From contig CALUPW010000001.1 of the NCBI GenBank assembly GCA_944322785.1, positions 186,001 to 250,000 of the forward strand: a DNA stretch of 64,000 nucleotides, given 5' to 3'. Below, in pieces: positions 63,065 through 64,000 of this stretch (its first letter is position 1; each line of letters opens with the position of its first letter). A program made the position numbers and the translations under genes. This stretch comes from Candidatus Gastranaerophilales bacterium. GTDB taxonomy: Bacteria > Cyanobacteriota > Vampirovibrionia > Gastranaerophilales > Gastranaerophilaceae. Under the pieces are notes generated by a model that ran no database searches, was not told the DNA's origin, and was given only the letters and a program-made list of their open reading frames with translations.

Positions 63065-64000
63065 TATTTTGTAACTTCCGATTTTAAATAATCAATTTTT
63101 TCAAGGGTATCACTTTCAAAATAAATCCTTAAGAGCGGCTCTGTTCCGCTAGGTCTTATGAGTATCCAGCTTGTATTGTCGTCCAGATAAAGCTTTACGC
63201 CGTCTTTAAAATCCTTTTTAAGAATTTTAAAATTGCCGATTGCATTTAAATTTTTAAATTTTTCAATAAGAGGTTTGACATCTGATTGTTTTTCAAGTTT
63301 TTTGTCAATTCTGTCATTATAAAATCTGCATCCCACAAAATCGCAAAGTTCCTTTTGAAGCTCAACAAGAGGTTTACCTGAATATGCCATAGCCTCCAGA
63401 ATAAGAAGGTTTGCAAGAATGCCGTCTTTTTCCGGAATATGCCCTTGAATACTCAGTCCGCCGCTTTCCTCGCCTCCGATTACCGGATTGTATTTCCGCA
63501 TGGCATCACCCACATGTTTAAACCCGACTGCAGTTTCAATAACTTTTACCCCGAGTTTTTCGGCTGTTTTGTCCAGAAGAAGACTTGCCCCGACTGTCTT
63601 TACAATCGCACCTTCAAGTTTTTTATGATTTTTCAAATGCATTAACAAAATCGCAATAATTTCATTCGGAGAAACATATTCCCCGTTTTCATTTATAACC
63701 CCGAATCTGTCCGCATCACCATCATTTGCAAATCCTGCTGAATTAGGATTTGCTTTTACCTCATAAATTAAATCTTTTAAAAACTTCGGTTTCGGCTCCG
63801 GCATCCCGCCGCCAAAATTTGTGTCATGAAACATGTGAAGGCTTTTAAACTTTATCCCGTGATTTGTCAAAATTTTGTCAAAATATCCGATACTTGCCGA
63901 ATATAGTCCGTCAAAAATTATATTTGTTTTTAGATTTTTGATTTTGTTAATATCAACAAGGGCTTCAATATGTTTAAAATAATCTTTTGAAAAATCGTAC
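63064..64000 (-). CDS. phosphoglucomutase/phosphomannomutase family protein, 5' part cut by the window edge
   Basis: The gene runs off the right end; at least 311 codons lie here in one frame. Visible family blocks: the metal loop FANDGDADRFGVINE, the sugar loop IGGEESGGLSIQGH, and the phosphate-binding ILIRPSGTEPLLRIYFES near the C-terminus. The catalytic phosphoserine would lie outside the window. It interconverts 1- and 6-phosphate sugars for cell wall, LPS or glycan synthesis. A TTG at 63870 is merely an internal codon, not the start. Confidence 0.93.
   Translation of the reverse strand, partial: YDFSKDYFKHIEALVDINKIKNLKTNIIFDGLYSASIGYFDKILTNHGIKFKSLHMFHDTNFGGGMPEPKPKFLKDLIYEVKANPNSAGFANDGDADRFGVINENGEYVSPNEIIAILLMHLKNHKKLEGAIVKTVGASLLLDKTAEKLGVKVIETAVGFKHVGDAMRKYNPVIGGEESGGLSIQGHIPEKDGILANLLILEAMAYSGKPLVELQKELCDFVGCRFYNDRIDKKLEKQSDVKPLIEKFKNLNAIGNFKILKKDFKDGVKLYLDDNTSWILIRPSGTEPLLRIYFESDTLEKIDYLKSEVTK

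Noticed and set aside
1-64000. CRISPR array or insertion sequence with transposase
   Set aside because: I saw no regularly spaced repeats, no Cas genes and no transposase or integrase frame anywhere in the window.

Overview
The window is AT-rich bacterial chromosome, densely coding, with genes on both strands. Several lines of evidence suggest a gut-type, non-photosynthetic relative of the cyanobacteria (Gastranaerophilales / 'Melainabacteria' grade). These are: a prepilin with the FTxAEVLITLGIIG leader; a VKOR-DsbA fusion; NarL-type response regulators next to an HD-GYP protein; LolA, MlaA-like and MCE proteins and a TolC pump (an outer-membrane bearer); and unrelated lineage-type proteins that share a short N-terminal FKG/FTS motif. 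This placement is inference from recognised protein styles; no 16S gene is present.

Layout. 1-1505: a repeat-rich, decayed stretch with a 12-G tract downstream of a good promoter, REP/MITE-like palindromes and a prepilin gene broken by one in-frame TAA. 1653-6048: a large SF1 helicase-nuclease and a tRNA nucleotidyltransferase. 6064-9700: an integration hotspot around tmRNA (ssrA). It holds a glycosyltransferase-9 stump, an XRE regulator apparently joined to it, tmRNA, a metalloprotease gene bracketed by a repeat of the tmRNA 3' end, and a MuF-like phage head-protein fragment. 9785-10489: AlkD-type DNA glycosylase.

10529-23464 is an aryl-polyene-type (type II PKS/FAS-like) pigment cluster in two divergent arms plus a third block. 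The left arm is KS, KR, DH, KS. The right arm is chain-length factor, acyltransferase, two ACPs, membrane protein, a ligase fused to a hotdog dehydratase, thioesterase, LolA-like carrier and MMPL exporter. A phosphopantetheinyl transferase, a methyltransferase and an LpxL-like acyltransferase follow. Together they would prime the ACPs, load an aryl starter, extend and reduce/dehydrate it, attach the product to lipid and export it to the outer membrane. A tripartite RND efflux operon (24257-30208) follows.

30286-45279 mixes housekeeping genes (flavoprotein, plsY, purine nucleoside phosphorylase) with unusual ones: an MlaA domain fused to an alpha/beta-hydrolase, an orphan PAPS-reductase-family protein, an EF-hand metalloprotease, and a compact operon of vWA, FHA-like polytopic membrane and two TonB/TolA-like proteins plus a 47-residue membrane peptide (36609-40650). 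That operon is the best candidate here for an undescribed envelope system. 45330-56094 carries an omega-like protein, MCE, upp, a LysM-lysozyme, asparaginase II, VKOR-DsbA, queH, a ParDE pair, a DedA-type protein, TPR proteins and DAHP synthase. 56232-61360 is a signalling block (pentapeptide protein, two response regulators, TPR lipid/secreted protein, HD-GYP). The end has a degenerate M48-like secreted protein, a TFIIB-type zinc-ribbon protein and a phosphohexomutase cut by the window edge.

Several genes have a -10 hexamer only 6-7 bases before the ATG and no Shine-Dalgarno, suggesting frequent leaderless transcription. Two genes under 60 codons (34633-34812 and 37284-37427) are added here.
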